Shown here: positions 1 through 10,913 of the stretch, in pieces | Layout of the letters: every line of letters starts with the position of its first letter | Numbering within the stretch: the stretch's first letter is position 1 | NCBI GenBank assembly: GCA_000697055.1 | Contig: JNDT01000721.1 | Span: forward strand, 1 to 26,586 | Reading direction: 5' to 3' | Source of the DNA: Saksenaea vasiformis B4078 | Lineage: Eukaryota; Mucoromycota; Mucoromycetes; Mucorales; Saksenaeaceae | Length of the DNA: 26,586 nt | Notes under the pieces: model-generated | The model's input: only the letters and a program-made list of their open reading frames with translations | Told to the model about the DNA's origin: nothing | Databases searched by the model: none | Program-made: the position numbers and the translations under genes

Positions 1-357
1 CCATCAGCCTCAGTAGGCCTCGCATTATCTAAACTCTCGCGGTTCACTCAACCATCTTGCCGGGAATCACGTCAATCGTAGACTTCTTTTCTGCATTGCA
101 CAATTAACAGCTCCTTTATCATTAAAAAACATACATACGGGCACGAACATCTCTTTGACTTTTAGCGTTGCACATTTTCGAAATAAACACAAATGTTACC
201 TTTACTTCTTTTTATTTCTTTTTTTTTGAATCTCTTATCAAATGCTTATGCTAAATGTTACCATTGCTACACCTTGTAATATTTCGACTAATTACTAATT
301 CGTTGCATGCAACATCGTCTTCGTCATTAGAGCAGAAAGAGAATCTTCTCTATTTCG

Positions 358-384
358 TTCTCTTTCTTTCTTTCTTTCTTTCCT
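358..384. repeat. (TTTC)n microsatellite
   Basis: About six consecutive TTTC units can be read directly, followed by slightly imperfect TTCG units. It is a simple repeat with no coding potential. Confidence 0.85.
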
Positions 385-518
385 TCGTTCGTTTTTTAAG
401 TGAAATATCAAGGAAGGCAACGAACTTATATTCTTCATAACTATGCTTCCATTGCAGTTTTTTTTTGACATTGCAGAAAGAGTCATGTTAACGATTAGTA
501 AGCTAATTGCTCTCAAGC

Positions 519-672
519 GAATATTCGAATATTCGACGAATATTCGACGAATATTATTAACAGTGATTCGAATATACTTACGAATATTCGTTACTGATTC
601 GAATACTAAAAAACATATTCATATTCATTCGAATACGAATATGTACGAACGAATATGAATATTCGAATATTT
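519..672. repeat. Dense GAATATTCG palindromic repeat patch
   Basis: The palindromic-type words CGAATATTCG and GAATATTCG recur many times with variable spacing, mixed with degenerate GAATACGAATATG words. Units are partly tandem (GACGAATATT occurs twice in a row near 536-555) and partly scattered. Every unit is nearly its own reverse complement, so either strand can fold into hairpins. It may be a decayed satellite or the inside of a small non-autonomous element; I cannot assign a family. Confidence 0.6.
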
Positions 673-686
673 TGCCGACCCCTAGT

Positions 687-1130
687 TGTATTCTAACATT
701 CTCCATTTATTGTCAGATATATTGCTAGCCAATGATTGATATATTACCATAAAGAGATTCTATTTCTACTTCAAAATTACCTTAAATATAGACTATAGAC
801 TTTCAATTGCTTTCATATTAGTACTTATCTCAGATTCCTTTATACAATGCCTTTTACTGAGTTTTCTACAATCTGCTCTTGATCTGTCCTCTGTAAATAC
901 TGCATTAAGAAAGATTCAATATAGATACCGGCTATATCATGGATATATGGGCATCTGTGCAACCATGAAATATAGTCCAATCTATCTATATTCATAGATG
1001 ATTTTGTTATAAAAAGAGAAACACTTTTTATTCAATAAAGATTTATCCAAGTCTCGCTGACTTGTCTTGTCTCTTGTTTTTTCTCGTTCATCCTCCTGAT
1101 TCTTTACCTATGATCTCGTATTAGATCTGT
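687..1130 (+). repeat. Possible Ty1/copia-like LTR with primer-binding site
   Basis: The segment starts with TGTATTCTAACA and could end at about 1130 with CTGTCA. Its 3' half has a TATA-like TTATAAAAAG near 1008, followed by TTCAATAAAG near 1032, which fits an LTR promoter and poly(A) signal. A few bases after the proposed end is GGTATCA (about 1138), the core of the initiator-tRNA-Met primer-binding site typical of copia elements. No second LTR and no gag/pol reading frame follow; only purine-rich DNA does. It is therefore at best a truncated element. Boundaries are inferred and this may be chance. Confidence 0.3.
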
Positions 1131-1509
1131 CAAATGTAGGTATCAAATAGAGATAAAAACGGTATTCTTCGAGTAATCAGCAGGTTGAATCAGAAGAAAG
1201 AAAAGAGATCCAGCAAGAAAAGAAATAAAAGAAAAGATAAAATAAAAAGAAAAGAAAAAGAAAAAGAATCAATGGATTCTGATTAATGGTAGTTTCTTGA
1301 GAATAACCAACGGAGGCAGAGCAAATAGAAAGGCGGCTTGAAAAATAAAAGAAAACCTTTGAAAAAGACCTTTTTGAGTACTTGAGAAAAACCAAGAGAA
1401 AGATGCTGTTTTAACCTGTTGATTTATTGAACAAAAAGATGGGATATTTATACAAAATAATCAAATAAAAAATATTATTCTGAAACATGAGAGATGAAGA
1501 ATAAAACCC

Positions 1510-1656
1510 GATGTGCTTTGATTTTTGTCAATCGCATGTGCTTCGATTTCAGTCAACTGCATGTGCCTCGATTTTAGTCAACTGCATGTGCTTCGATTTT
1601 AATTACCTGCATGTGCTTCGATTTTAGTCAACCGCATGTGCTTTGATTTGTGTCTG
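1510..1656. repeat. 25-bp tandem repeat, about six copies
   Basis: The unit reads CATGTGCTTCGATTTTAGTC followed by AACTG. Copies start at 1510 (imperfect), 1535, 1560, 1585, 1610 and 1635, an exact 25-bp period. A few substitutions separate the copies (for example CTTTG for CTTCG, and AATTACCTG for AGTCAACTG). 25 is not a multiple of 3 and stops occur, so it is non-coding: a minisatellite downstream of the F-box gene. Confidence 0.9.
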
Positions 1657-2255
1657 CTTTTCCTGTTGCTTTGGTAACTGAGTGGCATGTGACCGGCAGT
1701 GTTTGTCACTGAAGTAACAATTGCATAGCAATCGTTGTATACTCCTTTCTGCAGCATTTTCTTCATCTCCATTTATTATAACTCCTTCAAAAAAAATAAG
1801 AAAAATAAAAGGAAAAGAAAAACTAAACTAGATAAAAAAAATAAAGATATCCAATTTTTGGGGCCTTTCACCGTAGTGGAAGTATATTCAATCTTACAGG
1901 CAACAAATCAAATGAAAAGGTTAGTAATGTAGACAGTCTAGAGTACAAAAGTTGATTAAGTATATCATCAACCAAACGCTGATAGTTCTGTATACTTGCA
2001 CAGAGCAGAGAGACGGGTCAGGAGAGTCAAACTAAAACTCAGCATATCAATGGCTCACGTTGCATTACATAAAAGTATTGTTTATGTAAATTGTTAATAA
2101 GTTATGTACAGGTAAAGCGAACATAGACTTTGGATATTCAAAGTATGAGACGAATCGAAGTGACTGGAATGAATCTCATACACGGGCGCTAAGGATATGA
2201 AAGAAAAAAAAAAGGAGAGAAAGGAATCAAAAAAAAAGTAAACGAAAGTAAGTAT

Positions 2256-3867
2256 TTAGCTATCTGGAAACCAGTTCAAGTCAGTAGCTCCTAACGACTT
2301 GGCATCCCTTAAAATGTCATGAACAAGTTCTTGCAAGTTACATGCCGAACGGCTTAAAGTCAAAAGTGTTGTGGTTCCCGACGTTGTATATCGTCGCCGA
2401 CGATTGCCAGGCGATGGTGGCCGACGTGATCCTAATGGTTCCCGGAGCCACTCCCGATTGTTACCGGTATCATTATGAGATGCTGTATCTGTCAACATAT
2501 ATTGTCTGTCATCTGGTAGCATCACATTCCGCTCTTCTCCTTCTTCTACCAAGCTCTGTCTTTCTATCACCACCATGCTTCCATCTAAACAGTTTTGATC
2601 GTAGTGATAAATAAACCAGTAAACTTGAATGAAGCTCACTTTACCTCGGCGAAGGATAAATCGATCGTTTCCATCTGAATCATCAGCTTCCTCTTGGTCA
2701 TCATCGATCACTCCTTCTTCGTCATCCTCTTCATCCTCTTCGTCGTCCTCATTATCATGTTCATCTTCGTCGTCGTTAATTAAATGCGTTAAATCGGTTT
2801 GTGCAGTGGATGATGACGATGATGGCTCGTCCATGTGATGCATATAATCCCTCCTGTTTCCAAAAGCTTCAAGAACCGTCATCGTCAAACGTTTGACCGT
2901 ACATTTTGTTGACCGCCTCGCATCAAGACGTTTCAGATTTTGACAATTTACTACCCAAGCCCATACAACCTGCGCTGTAACCCAATCACATCGTTGGATC
3001 TTGACCTCCTCTAGGTGCCGGCATTCTTTACCGATCGAGTATATCGCATCTTCCAGTGGGACTTTGATATGGGTGAGACCGGGCTGTATCGCATAGTTCT
3101 GAAGTGTAGAAAGGTATTCGCCCGTTTCAGCCACAAGCGTATCATGCATTAACGTCGTATAAGACAAATTCAATACAGTTAGGTTAGAGCATGTGCGAGA
3201 AAGCTGTATCAGAGATGAGGTGGACACTACGACGCTGGGTAGATTTCGAAAGAACGATGACGCTGAATTACTCGCAGTTGATCCGTTCACGTTTGATCGA
3301 TTTTTGTTTGGAGCAATCTGCCGTCGAAAAAACTCGGCGTCCCTCATAGACTCTATCCAAAAGCACAAACTTATATTTAAGAATGTTGACCTTCGCCAAG
3401 ACTATCTTATGCTTACCAAGTGATTTCCCTGAAGAAAGATCGATAGAGCTAACAAAGGAACCGTAATGAAATGCTTTCTTTGGTCGTTCCAGAGTCAAAA
3501 GAAAGATTGCCCATCGATAAGTGTGGTTGATAAAACAGTGACGATACAACAACGGCGCCACACAAGGTAACCAACGCTTGCATACTAAAGCAGAAGCATA
3601 GAGTGACGATTGCGACATGGCCAGATAATTGAATATTTCAATGAGAATTTCTGGTGGCAACGAAAGGATAGATGACGGCGACTTCGTCATGGAATTGTTG
3701 TCACATGGCGGTTCCGTTACATGTTCCCTGTCTATACAGTGCTGTTGCTGTTGCTGTTGACGCCAGGTCATGTATTGTGAGCGTGGTACTGTGATAATTC
3801 CTCTTGTGAGGTGATGATCATGTGGCATGGCAGATAACGAAAATTTATGAAGAAGAATTCGCGACAC
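2256..3867 (-). CDS. F-box protein with leucine-rich segment and acidic tract
   Basis: Probable substrate adaptor of an SCF ubiquitin ligase. I read three exons: 3867-3417, 3352-2645 and 2584-2256, giving about 495 residues. Intron 1 (3416-3353, GTAAGC...ATAG) is the choice that keeps frame; intron 2 (2644-2585) is 60 nt and in frame, so it could also be retained. An F-box lies at about residues 66-110 (LPPEILIEIFNYL, then ALVCKRWLPCVAPLLYRHC). The middle has LRR-like phrases such as CSNLTVLNLSYT and CQNLKRLDARR. A strongly acidic Asp/Glu tract follows (codons near 2690-2790), then an Arg/Ser-rich tail. A short poly-Gln run lies at about 37-42. The region upstream of the ATG is shared with a divergent gene about 1.5 kb away. 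The F-box and LRR call is solid at family level; the target protein is unknown. Confidence 0.8.
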
Positions 3868-5382
3868 TTGCGCAGAATGAAGAGCAAGAAAAGCCCTGCG
3901 ATGAAATGAATGACATCATTGCGAGATTTTTCCCTGAATTACAGGATTTTTTAACCTACATCTGTCTTAAAAAAATATACAGGACAAAGTTACGACATGA
4001 AAGAGGAAAGTGTACTCTGGATGATTGGCTTTTTTTTTCTATGGACGCTCTTCTTTCGCAAAAGTCTAAGTCGGGCTTTGTGATAAGCTAGGGACAACTC
4101 AACAGGGCACTTCTCTTCCTTCAAAATCATATCACCGCCGAGGTATATTCCAATGACTGATTATATAAGATCTGGAATATTATAATCATGGAAGCTGGAA
4201 GCCTCAAGTAGAGAAGACATTAGAGGACCTAAGATTGCTTCGATAACAATTTGCATAAAATACGAGTGGCGGAGTGTAACATTGGGATGTCCCTAGCAAG
4301 TCCCGATAAAGATTAGAAGTCATTTATGCAGCGAACTGATATAAACAGCCGAGCAGGAAAAAAAAAAGAGAGCAGACTTGAATATGGTAGAAGGATGCCA
4401 ACATGACTTTCTGTAGAAGAATTATGTTGGTGGCAACTACAAGCTGCTGCATCGTCGTATGGATTATTGCGCAGGACCCTTGGTATGGTATGCGTTCAGC
4501 ATTGTTATTGACATGAAAAAGTTGCCATTCACCAGATTATACAATCATCTGTTGGGTATATGGCTTGCATAAAATAAAGTCGGAATCCGCGGCGTACAAT
4601 ATTGATTAGTTATGCACGCAAATGTATATGCCTCGATGCGCAAGATATGTTGTTCGTGATGCTCGGCTGACGCAAATTTTCCCTTGAAATCCAACGACTT
4701 TACCCTCATTTTTTCAACCATTGTCGCGACTCTTTCCTTAGGTTATAGCTATACGATCTTACGCTAGGTCGACCTCACCTATTGCCGGCTTTCAGTCGAC
4801 TGCCATCGCCACCTTCGGAAGTGCTGAAGCTACCAGGTGTTGGCAATCACTGCTACACGATCCTTATCGCTGTTACCATCTATTATAGTGTCGGACATGC
4901 CTCTACCGGACAGCAAGATCACTTTCGCAGTAAGCAAGAACAGTAACAAGTAACTTTTCCACAATATCAATAATTATTTATTTACATCGCTTGGATGAAA
5001 TTTTGCATCCACAGGAAACCAAGCTGTAATATGACTCTCTTCCGTAACTGAAGCACCATTGTGTTTACAAGTTTCAATAGTTAGAAGGCTAAGCCAAACG
5101 TACCAAGGAAAAGCCCTAATTAAGCGAGGCGCTCCATAACTGCAACACTTTCGAAAGCAATTTTTTTTTTTTTGTAAACGCGAGATCTTCAATCAGGGAC
5201 GCATTTTGCACTGTGATTAAGTGTGCCAGCCAAGGCTAAGGACCCGCTAAAGGCGTGGAAAACGAGATATGGGCGAGCGCTGGTGTGACAGACAAATCAT
5301 CCAATTAAACCAAGTATGACCAAAACGAAAAAAAAATGCAGATTGACACCCCGTGTCTCATGCCTTTTTCTTTACAGTTACT
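3868..5382. other. Divergent intergenic region between F-box and YIP4 genes
   Basis: Upstream DNA of two divergently read genes. An 89-codon plus-strand frame at 3822-4091 overlaps the 5' end of the F-box gene and matches no family I know. A minus-strand frame at 4974-5192 is short and contains a poly-Lys run from an A-tract. The stretch 4760-4950 is more GC-rich and exon-like in composition, but no continuous protein emerges on either strand. CTTTTTCTTTACAG at about 5361-5374 looks like a 3' splice site just before the YIP4 start codon, so a 5'-UTR intron is possible. Confidence 0.5.
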
Positions 5383-6505
5383 ATGCTTTCACCACATAGC
5401 GACAGTACAGTTGACGTGAGAAAGCTCTACGATGACAACTCACCCGCCACCATTGAGGCTGACATTGACCTTACTGGTCAATCTACGACGCGAACAACAG
5501 CACCACTCCAAACGAATTTCACGCCTCCAGCAACTCCAGACACTCCTGTGGTAACTGGCACTATCAGAAGAGAGCAAAACCAGCGTCAGCAACAACTACA
5601 GTCTTCGACGTCTCCTTCTTTTGAAAACACGTTGGACGAACCCGTGTCAGTTACTATTGTAAGCCTAATTTTTTTGGTCTTGATCGCGTGTTTTTTTAAC
5701 AGCTGCTCAGTTGCGTGACCTCAAACAAGTGGCTAACAAAGTGAAACAAGTGCTTCATCCTCAGGGTGATCGAAATGTCCTAAAGGATTGTATGTGCGCT
5801 GTCGATCTTGATCTTTATAAACTATTGCTGACCAAAGTGTTGTAGGGGATCTATGGGGACCGCTGATCTTGTGCCTGACATTAGCTGTGTAAGATAACAA
5901 AACAAAGAGGGACAAAGGTCAGGGAGCTAATAATCAACCTTGGAATTCTGAAAAGTCTGCTCAGCGTTACCGCACCCTCCGATCAAGCTGTCTCTATCTT
6001 CACTGGCGTATTTGTGATCGTTTGGACCGGTGCTGCAATTGTCACGTTAAATGCAAAGTTACTTGGCGGTGCAGTGTAATATTATTTCGTGTGACAAGGA
6101 GTATAGAGTATTCCTCTTTACATCTCTTCTGTAGGTCATTCTTTCAATCCGTATGCGTCATTGGCTACTGTCTTTTTCCGTTCGTAGTAGCCTCGATCGT
6201 TGCCGTCTTCATTGATTTGATGTGGGTACGATTGCCAGTCAGCATTTTATCGTTTGCATGGTCGACTTATGGTAAGCTACAATACAATACAAACCAAAAC
6301 CCGGAAACAGTTTGTAACAGATGGATGGTAGCCTCTCTTGGGTTTCTATCCGAATCGACGGTGCATCTCAGCAATCGCCGCGCTTTAGCGGTAGGTTATT
6401 ATCATTATTGGTTGATGCAAAGTGCAGAAACTGAGTAACGCGTAACAGGTTTATCCATTGTTCTTGTTCTACTTCGTCATCACTTGGCTTGTTCTCGTAT
6501 CATAA
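5383..6505 (+). CDS. YIP4: YIP1-family Golgi membrane protein (YIP4/YIPF6 type)
   Basis: Multi-spanning membrane protein of the YIP1 family, which binds Rab/Ypt GTPases and acts in ER-Golgi and Golgi trafficking. Seven exons fit: 5383-5658, 5711-5789, 5846-5888, 5956-6075, 6135-6271, 6332-6390 and 6449-6505. Phases are consistent and give 256 residues, close to the family length. The N-terminal 90 residues are hydrophilic, rich in Thr, Pro and Gln. Family signatures follow: LRDLKQV at 93, DWDLWGPLILCLTLA at about 118, then VFVIVWTGAAIVTLNAKLLGG, FFQSVCVIGYCLFPF and a final YPLFLFYFVITWLVLVS membrane segment. The first in-frame ATG is at 5383; upstream codons in the open frame sit behind a likely 3' splice site. 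Introns are 52-67 nt. The stop lies 99 bp from the stop of the convergent EHD gene. YIPF6/YIP4 fits better than YIPF5/YIP1 because of the DWDLWGPL motif. Confidence 0.93.
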
Positions 6506-6604
6506 GCCCGTGCTTTATTCCAGCGCACACATACAACACAGTACATTTTTACTTATGAGAGGAGGGGAAGGCAGCACGTAAACATTAGATAGGATACAAA
6601 TAAA

Positions 6605-8554
6605 TTAGAACTTTCTGCTGGGTAACATGGTCGATGGCAATTTTTCTGGTAATTGACCACCGCTTTGGACGGCTTTGATAAGATGCATAGCAATGGAGAA
6701 TTCGTCTATATCCATGTACCCATCATTGTCGAAATCCGAAAGTCGCCATACTTGAGCAAGTAGATCATTTGGAAGCCCAGATTCCATCAAAACAGGCTTG
6801 ACACTTGCACCACCTACCTTGCCTTCACGCGGTCCAAGTTGCTGAAAGCTGGGCAGGTAGGCGGACTTATCTACTGACGAGAAATGCCAATAAGAGGGCG
6901 GCAGCTCGCCTGGAGCTGGTGCGACAGCATCAAACTCTTCAAAGGGATTGCGTTGGGCGGCTTCTAGCTCCGGATTAACCGTTGGGAACATCGACATGAG
7001 CCGTGGGAGATCTGTAGAGAGAGACTAGACCAAATCTGTTACGAGGTGCTAAGTATTCGTCGGTCGTATTTACCTCATCGACACGTTCCACCAGTTCTTC
7101 CTTAAGCGACTTGAATTTGTCCATTTCGTAAAGCGACAGGTTTTGCCGGAATTTGTCGGGATTCGGGAAATCACCGGCTGGCAGATGATGTCGTTGTTGG
7201 ATTTTCAAAAACTCCTGATCCAAGTTCTTCAACAACGCTTCCTGCTTTTTCTTTTTGCCAAACATGGAAGGCATTTCTTTCTTTAGGTGACTAATAATCA
7301 AAGCATGCACCTGCAAGCACAAAAGTCAGCTGTCAGCCGATAATTTGGTGCTAAATTTACCCTCGCCAATCGAGCTCTCTTCACGATCTCATTAATTTTC
7401 CGAATGGCGGCATTCCTTCGCAGTTCTTTCAAATCGCGTAATAAATCTTTTGACTCTGCTTCAATCAATTCTCGGCAGTCTTCGAAGGAATTTGGTGGTT
7501 TCTCCGTCCAGAATGAGCTCAGATAGACACGCATCACCTCAGGTGTCTGCACAACTTTGCCCAAGGACCACATCATTGCACCGTACCTAAGTAAGGGAAA
7601 AAAAAATTAATAAAACAATGGTATTATCTAAAATATGATAGACTCACACGCGCATCAATTGTTGCTGATTGACCATGTCACTTTTGTTTAACACCACCCT
7701 GACTTTCTCCTCCTGCCCCCGCAAACTATGAATAGCCATCTTGAACTCATTGGAAATGTCCAGCTTATGTGAGTCGAACATCAACAAAATTAGATCTGCA
7801 CGTTGCGCGAACCACTCGATCACTTGAGTAAAGTCGTATCCACGCTCGATTCTTTGTTTGTCGCCGGCCAAAATACCAGGGGAGTCAATGATTGTCATAT
7901 TCTCCAACACGGGTGAATTGGTTTGGGATACCTAACGTAGGTGCCTGTGTCACAACAACGTGCCCAGGAGAACCCCGAAAAGCATTTACCTGAAATCTCG
8001 ACAGAAATGCCTGTCCGAAGCGATTCAGACCTCGAAAAGGTAATTCCTGGTTGACGGCGGCTGCATTACCAGGTATCACTCGTTCATCCGCTCCGTGCAT
8101 TACTGCAACGAATCGATCGGTGGTAGGTTCAACACCGATATGTTCACCGGGGTACGCCTTGTCTAATAAATAGCGGATAAACGTGGTTTTTCCCTATAAT
8201 ATAGTCGCCCCGTATTTAGTCTATCGCTTCGAAAGATAGTACCAAAAAACACAGAACGTTCTACATACGGTGGAGTACTGGCCGATAAGAAGGACGATCG
8301 GTTTGGCTTCGATATCGGAGTCGGTCAAAGGTGCAGAATGAAAACCTGAACATGGCACAACAAGATGAAGTGAGTATTACTTAGGAAGCGTAATATCACG
8401 AACCCTCAAAGTTGTACGTCACTTCCAAAGGCTTGATTTTATGATTGTAAATCTTCTTGATTCCTTCAATGACTTGGGTGTATTCATCGTCTTGGAAAGA
8501 GGTCGATGAGGGTGACTGAGCCCCTTTGCCATTCTTCTTTGCTCTGAAGGACAT
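6605..8554 (-). CDS. EH-domain-containing ATPase (EHD/RME-1 family)
   Basis: Dynamin-related ATPase that tubulates membranes during endocytic recycling. Seven exons: 8554-8404, 8345-8269, 8193-7990, 7931-7648, 7586-7361, 7310-7074 and 7024-6605, giving 532 residues, almost the length of animal EHD1. Visible motifs: P-loop GQYSTGKT at residues 72-79, DSPGI switch at 160-164, NKSD at 226-229, and [14 protein letters not shown] (animal EHD1, as recalled, has LMRVYGALMWSLGK). A KKKK lipid-binding helix segment lies before the C-terminal linker. The C-terminal EH domain carries a full EF-hand loop ([12 protein letters not shown], about 490-501) and EH-like [15 protein letters not shown]. The last intron (7073-7025, 49 nt) was placed to end at TCTAG because only this preserves frame and the length of the VDE...DLPRLM helix; a later CTACAG is a decoy. 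The N-terminal part precedes the G-domain as in animal EHDs, rather than the plant order with the EH domain first. Confidence 0.95.
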
Positions 8555-9233
8555 ATCGCCGCGAGTTCAAGAAGGGAAGAAACAGGGAAAGGAAGGTGGA
8601 GGTTCAGGCAAGTTCAAAATTGAAGAAAATGACGACATCTTTCCAACTCCGACTCCATCATAACAGATCGATCGCCAAAGCAAATAGTTTGGGACGATTC
8701 AGGAACAACCACATGCAATATGATTCTTGTATCAAACCTCAGCATATCTTAGACAACCTGTAGTGAAGGTTTTAATGATCAACTTATCCTCCTCTCATAG
8801 TTTCTAAAGTTTCGCACCACGCAAGGTGATCGGCGACTGACGAAATATATGTGACACCATAGAACGCCCATGCTTCAAAATAAACACATCCTAGACAAGG
8901 TTCTGCCGAATGAACATACCTTCATGTTGCTATGTAGAGCAACGAGCAAAATCAATTGTGGTTTCTTGTGTTGCATTCACCAAATACAACGACATCTGTT
9001 GCACAGAGGCTTTTTCTATATTTCGGCTTGTTGAAGGTCGTTTGGGAGAAACAAGGATTACGAAATTATACTAACATCATTGTTTGATCCATATTTGATG
9101 TAACCCGATTTGTTTGTATACAAGCCTCAACATGCTTGATCACTGTCGGCAATAAAAGCGGTCCATTGACGCCAACTGTTCGATTATCTATTGCGGAATT
9201 TGAACTTCTACAAGTCTTGTTCATGTGAAAATC
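8555..9233. other. Intergenic: EHD upstream region and lipase 3' region
   Basis: Both flanking genes are read on the minus strand, so this stretch should hold the EHD promoter and the lipase 3' UTR. Six-frame reading shows only short frames with frequent stops. I see no repeat, RNA gene or clear promoter element here. Confidence 0.5.
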
Positions 9234-10620
9234 TTAATGTCCTTGATGGTACAACATTGTGGCTAACTCCATGTAGAAGTCAACCGGGTCAAACTTGCCT
9301 TTGGCAAGTTCTGGTTTAGATGTACGCCATCGATACCTAAGAAAGAAAGAAAGAAAAGAGATCAAGTTTTAGCGGCAACCGAAATCTAAGACAATTGGTT
9401 CCAAAAATTTACAGTAAAGTCGCCTAACGTTTAAAGCGAACAGAAGAAAGAGAAAGTAACACAAACCTTTGCCCATTAAGATCCCAGTGATCCGCGTTGA
9501 GCGTTTTAATATACTGACCCCATTTGGCACTTTGAACGCTTACAATACCGTCGTTTTCCCCTTCTTTTTCTTTAATCCATTGATGAGGTAATCCAAGGAC
9601 AGACCACAACGGAATGTCCATAGCTGCACCGTAGGAATAGTAGGACACGTTGGGATCATTTGGCGTATTAGGATTGAAGTATTGTTGACAATACTCGGTA
9701 GTTAAATTGGCGTAGGCAGGAGTATCGAGAAACTGAATCACTTTCGCGACGACAGGATCCAACACACTAGTGGGCATCCGGACTAAGTCTGCCAGCGTCC
9801 AGCCCGAGGATGGCACTGTACTTGGATCTTGTTGTTGCATGTTTTTGGCCGCGGCGGTAACAATTGCGTTTGTCATGCCCAATCCCATATGGTCTCTAAA
9901 CCAGTCCATCACTGGAGAACCCTGATGCGGTGTCGAAATCGTTGTCAGTGACCGAACGGAGTAAGATCGATCTTTGATATGAGACAGTAGATATCGGCAA
10001 TCCAGACCGCCCTGAATTCTTCTATATAAGAGACATTTCCAATAACCCTCTTTTTATAATTCTGTTTTCTTGATTACCATTGAATGTGCAACAAAATTGA
10101 CCTCCTTGCCTTCCAAAATCGTTTGGAGAACTTCGTGGAGTTCTTTGGCACGTATCCATATGCTACCAGTAGAAGGCACGCGGGTAACAATAACTTTCGC
10201 TCCCAGCTTTGCCAAAGCCTGCTCTATACCTCCCCAGTAGTGGACTTGCAGGAATGGAAAAGTATCTGGACCTCTGATGTCGAATCCATACAGTCCATGG
10301 CAAAGCACAATGGGTGCCCTTGGTGCCACGTAGTTTGGCGTCAAAAGTGCATTGAAGCTATTCAATGTGGGAGTTTCGTTGGTGGGTATATGTACTTCCG
10401 CCGATGCAACCGTATCGAAGAAAGTATCATAGCTCTTGAGTCGCTTCTTTAGTCTTTTAGGATATAGCACGCGCAGCGCTTTTGATTCCTCCAAGGTACG
10501 CTTGCGTCTTAGATTAAATCGACGATGCGTTTTTGAAATAAGCGCAGCTAGAAAAGTGTGACGATTCGTAAGTAAAGTTCGTAATTGAGTAATAAGAGAT
10601 AGTGAAACAGAAGAAACCAT
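9234..10620 (-). CDS. Alpha/beta-hydrolase lipase (triacylglycerol lipase-like)
   Basis: Serine hydrolase predicted to cleave ester bonds of lipids. Three exons: 10620-10078, 10011-9467 and 9336-9234, giving 396 residues. The oxyanion-hole segment IVLCHGLYGFD is at about 104-114. The nucleophile elbow AHSMGG (Ser about 180) is split by intron 1 exactly between Met and Gly. A likely acidic residue lies in ENDGIVSVQSAKWG, and the catalytic His in NADHWDLNGQ. The N-terminus is rich in Arg, Lys and hydroxyl residues with no clear secretory signal, so a mitochondrial or intracellular location is possible. The ATG at 10620 is the first in a frame that opens further upstream at a possible splice acceptor (CGCAG near 10656). 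Intron 2 is long for this genome (130 nt, GTTTGT donor, TTTC-rich end). Substrate class is inferred from the fold only. A DIRS element sits 174 bp upstream. Confidence 0.85.
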
Positions 10621-10663
10621 TCTCGAAAGAACAGAGAAACCCAAGTTCCCCACCTGCGATAAA

Positions 10664-10719
10664 CCAATACGTCACTTGACGCACAGATATTGTCCAATGG
10701 GAAGCCGCAGGGTCCCAAT
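10664..10719 (-). promoter_or_regulatory. Three CCAAT boxes upstream of the lipase gene
   Basis: CCAAT pentamers at 10664-10668, 10694-10698 and 10715-10719 (plus strand; ATTGG on the coding strand) lie 44-99 bp upstream of the lipase ATG. An ACGTCACTTGACGCA pair of CRE-like half sites (10670-10684) lies between the first two boxes. CCAAT is the site bound by the NF-Y complex, whose NF-YC subunit is encoded at 24722-25833. Function is inferred from the motif only. Confidence 0.35.
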
Positions 10720-10827
10720 GATGAGCGCACGGGTCCTCATTTGCAGTCACGACCATTCAGCGTATCGGCCCTATAGTTTTTTGCGTCGGCTGGTAATCAG
10801 AAAGTTGCCGGAATGCAGTCCGCAGGA

Positions 10828-10913
10828 TGTGGTTAGGCCCCTCAAGCCACGCTTTTATTCTCAGATAATTATAAATTTAAATTTTTAGTCTACTCCCCCC
10901 CCTTAACACCTTT
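10828..10913. repeat. DIRS left inverted terminal repeat (shared part)
   Basis: Matches the reverse complement of 14830-14922: the ATGTGGTTAGGCCCCTCAAG block, an AT-rich AATTTAAAT block, then a C-run and TTAACACCTTT. The homopolymer is C8 here but G13 in the right copy. The outer left flank (10795-10827) is specific to this end and is copied in the internal complementary region. Confidence 0.9.

Larger units (their letters stand above)
1..2255. other. Gene-poor AT-rich intergenic region
   Basis: I see no convincing gene here. The open frames are short and low in complexity, made mostly of poly-Lys, poly-Phe or Ser codons from homopurine/homopyrimidine runs. The stretch holds a TTTC microsatellite near 358-384, an AT-rich GAATATTCG patch at about 519-672, a possible LTR-like segment at 687-1130, purine-rich AAAGA tracts at about 1195-1275 and 1785-1845, and a 25-bp tandem repeat at 1510-1656. 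Each of the more distinct ones is listed separately. The last few hundred bases lie downstream of the F-box gene, which is read on the minus strand. Confidence 0.6.

Noticed and set aside
1177..1395. Membrane protein on the minus strand rich in Phe/Leu
   Set aside because: Produced by purine-rich AAAGA repeats on the other strand; no credible start or homology.
1510..1656. CRISPR-like array
   Set aside because: Units are directly tandem with no unique spacers, and the genome is eukaryotic; it is a minisatellite.
3822..4091. 89-codon plus-strand gene overlapping the F-box start
   Set aside because: No known domain, overlaps the 5' end of a supported gene on the other strand, and shows no splice or promoter signals that favour it.
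4974..5192. 72-codon minus-strand ORF
   Set aside because: Starts from a non-ATG codon, contains a poly-Lys run from an A-tract, and no upstream exon joins it convincingly.
6975..7073. EHD intron ending at CTACAG (7013-7014 region)
   Set aside because: It puts DLPRLM out of frame; the earlier TCTAG acceptor at 7025-7026 keeps frame and family length.
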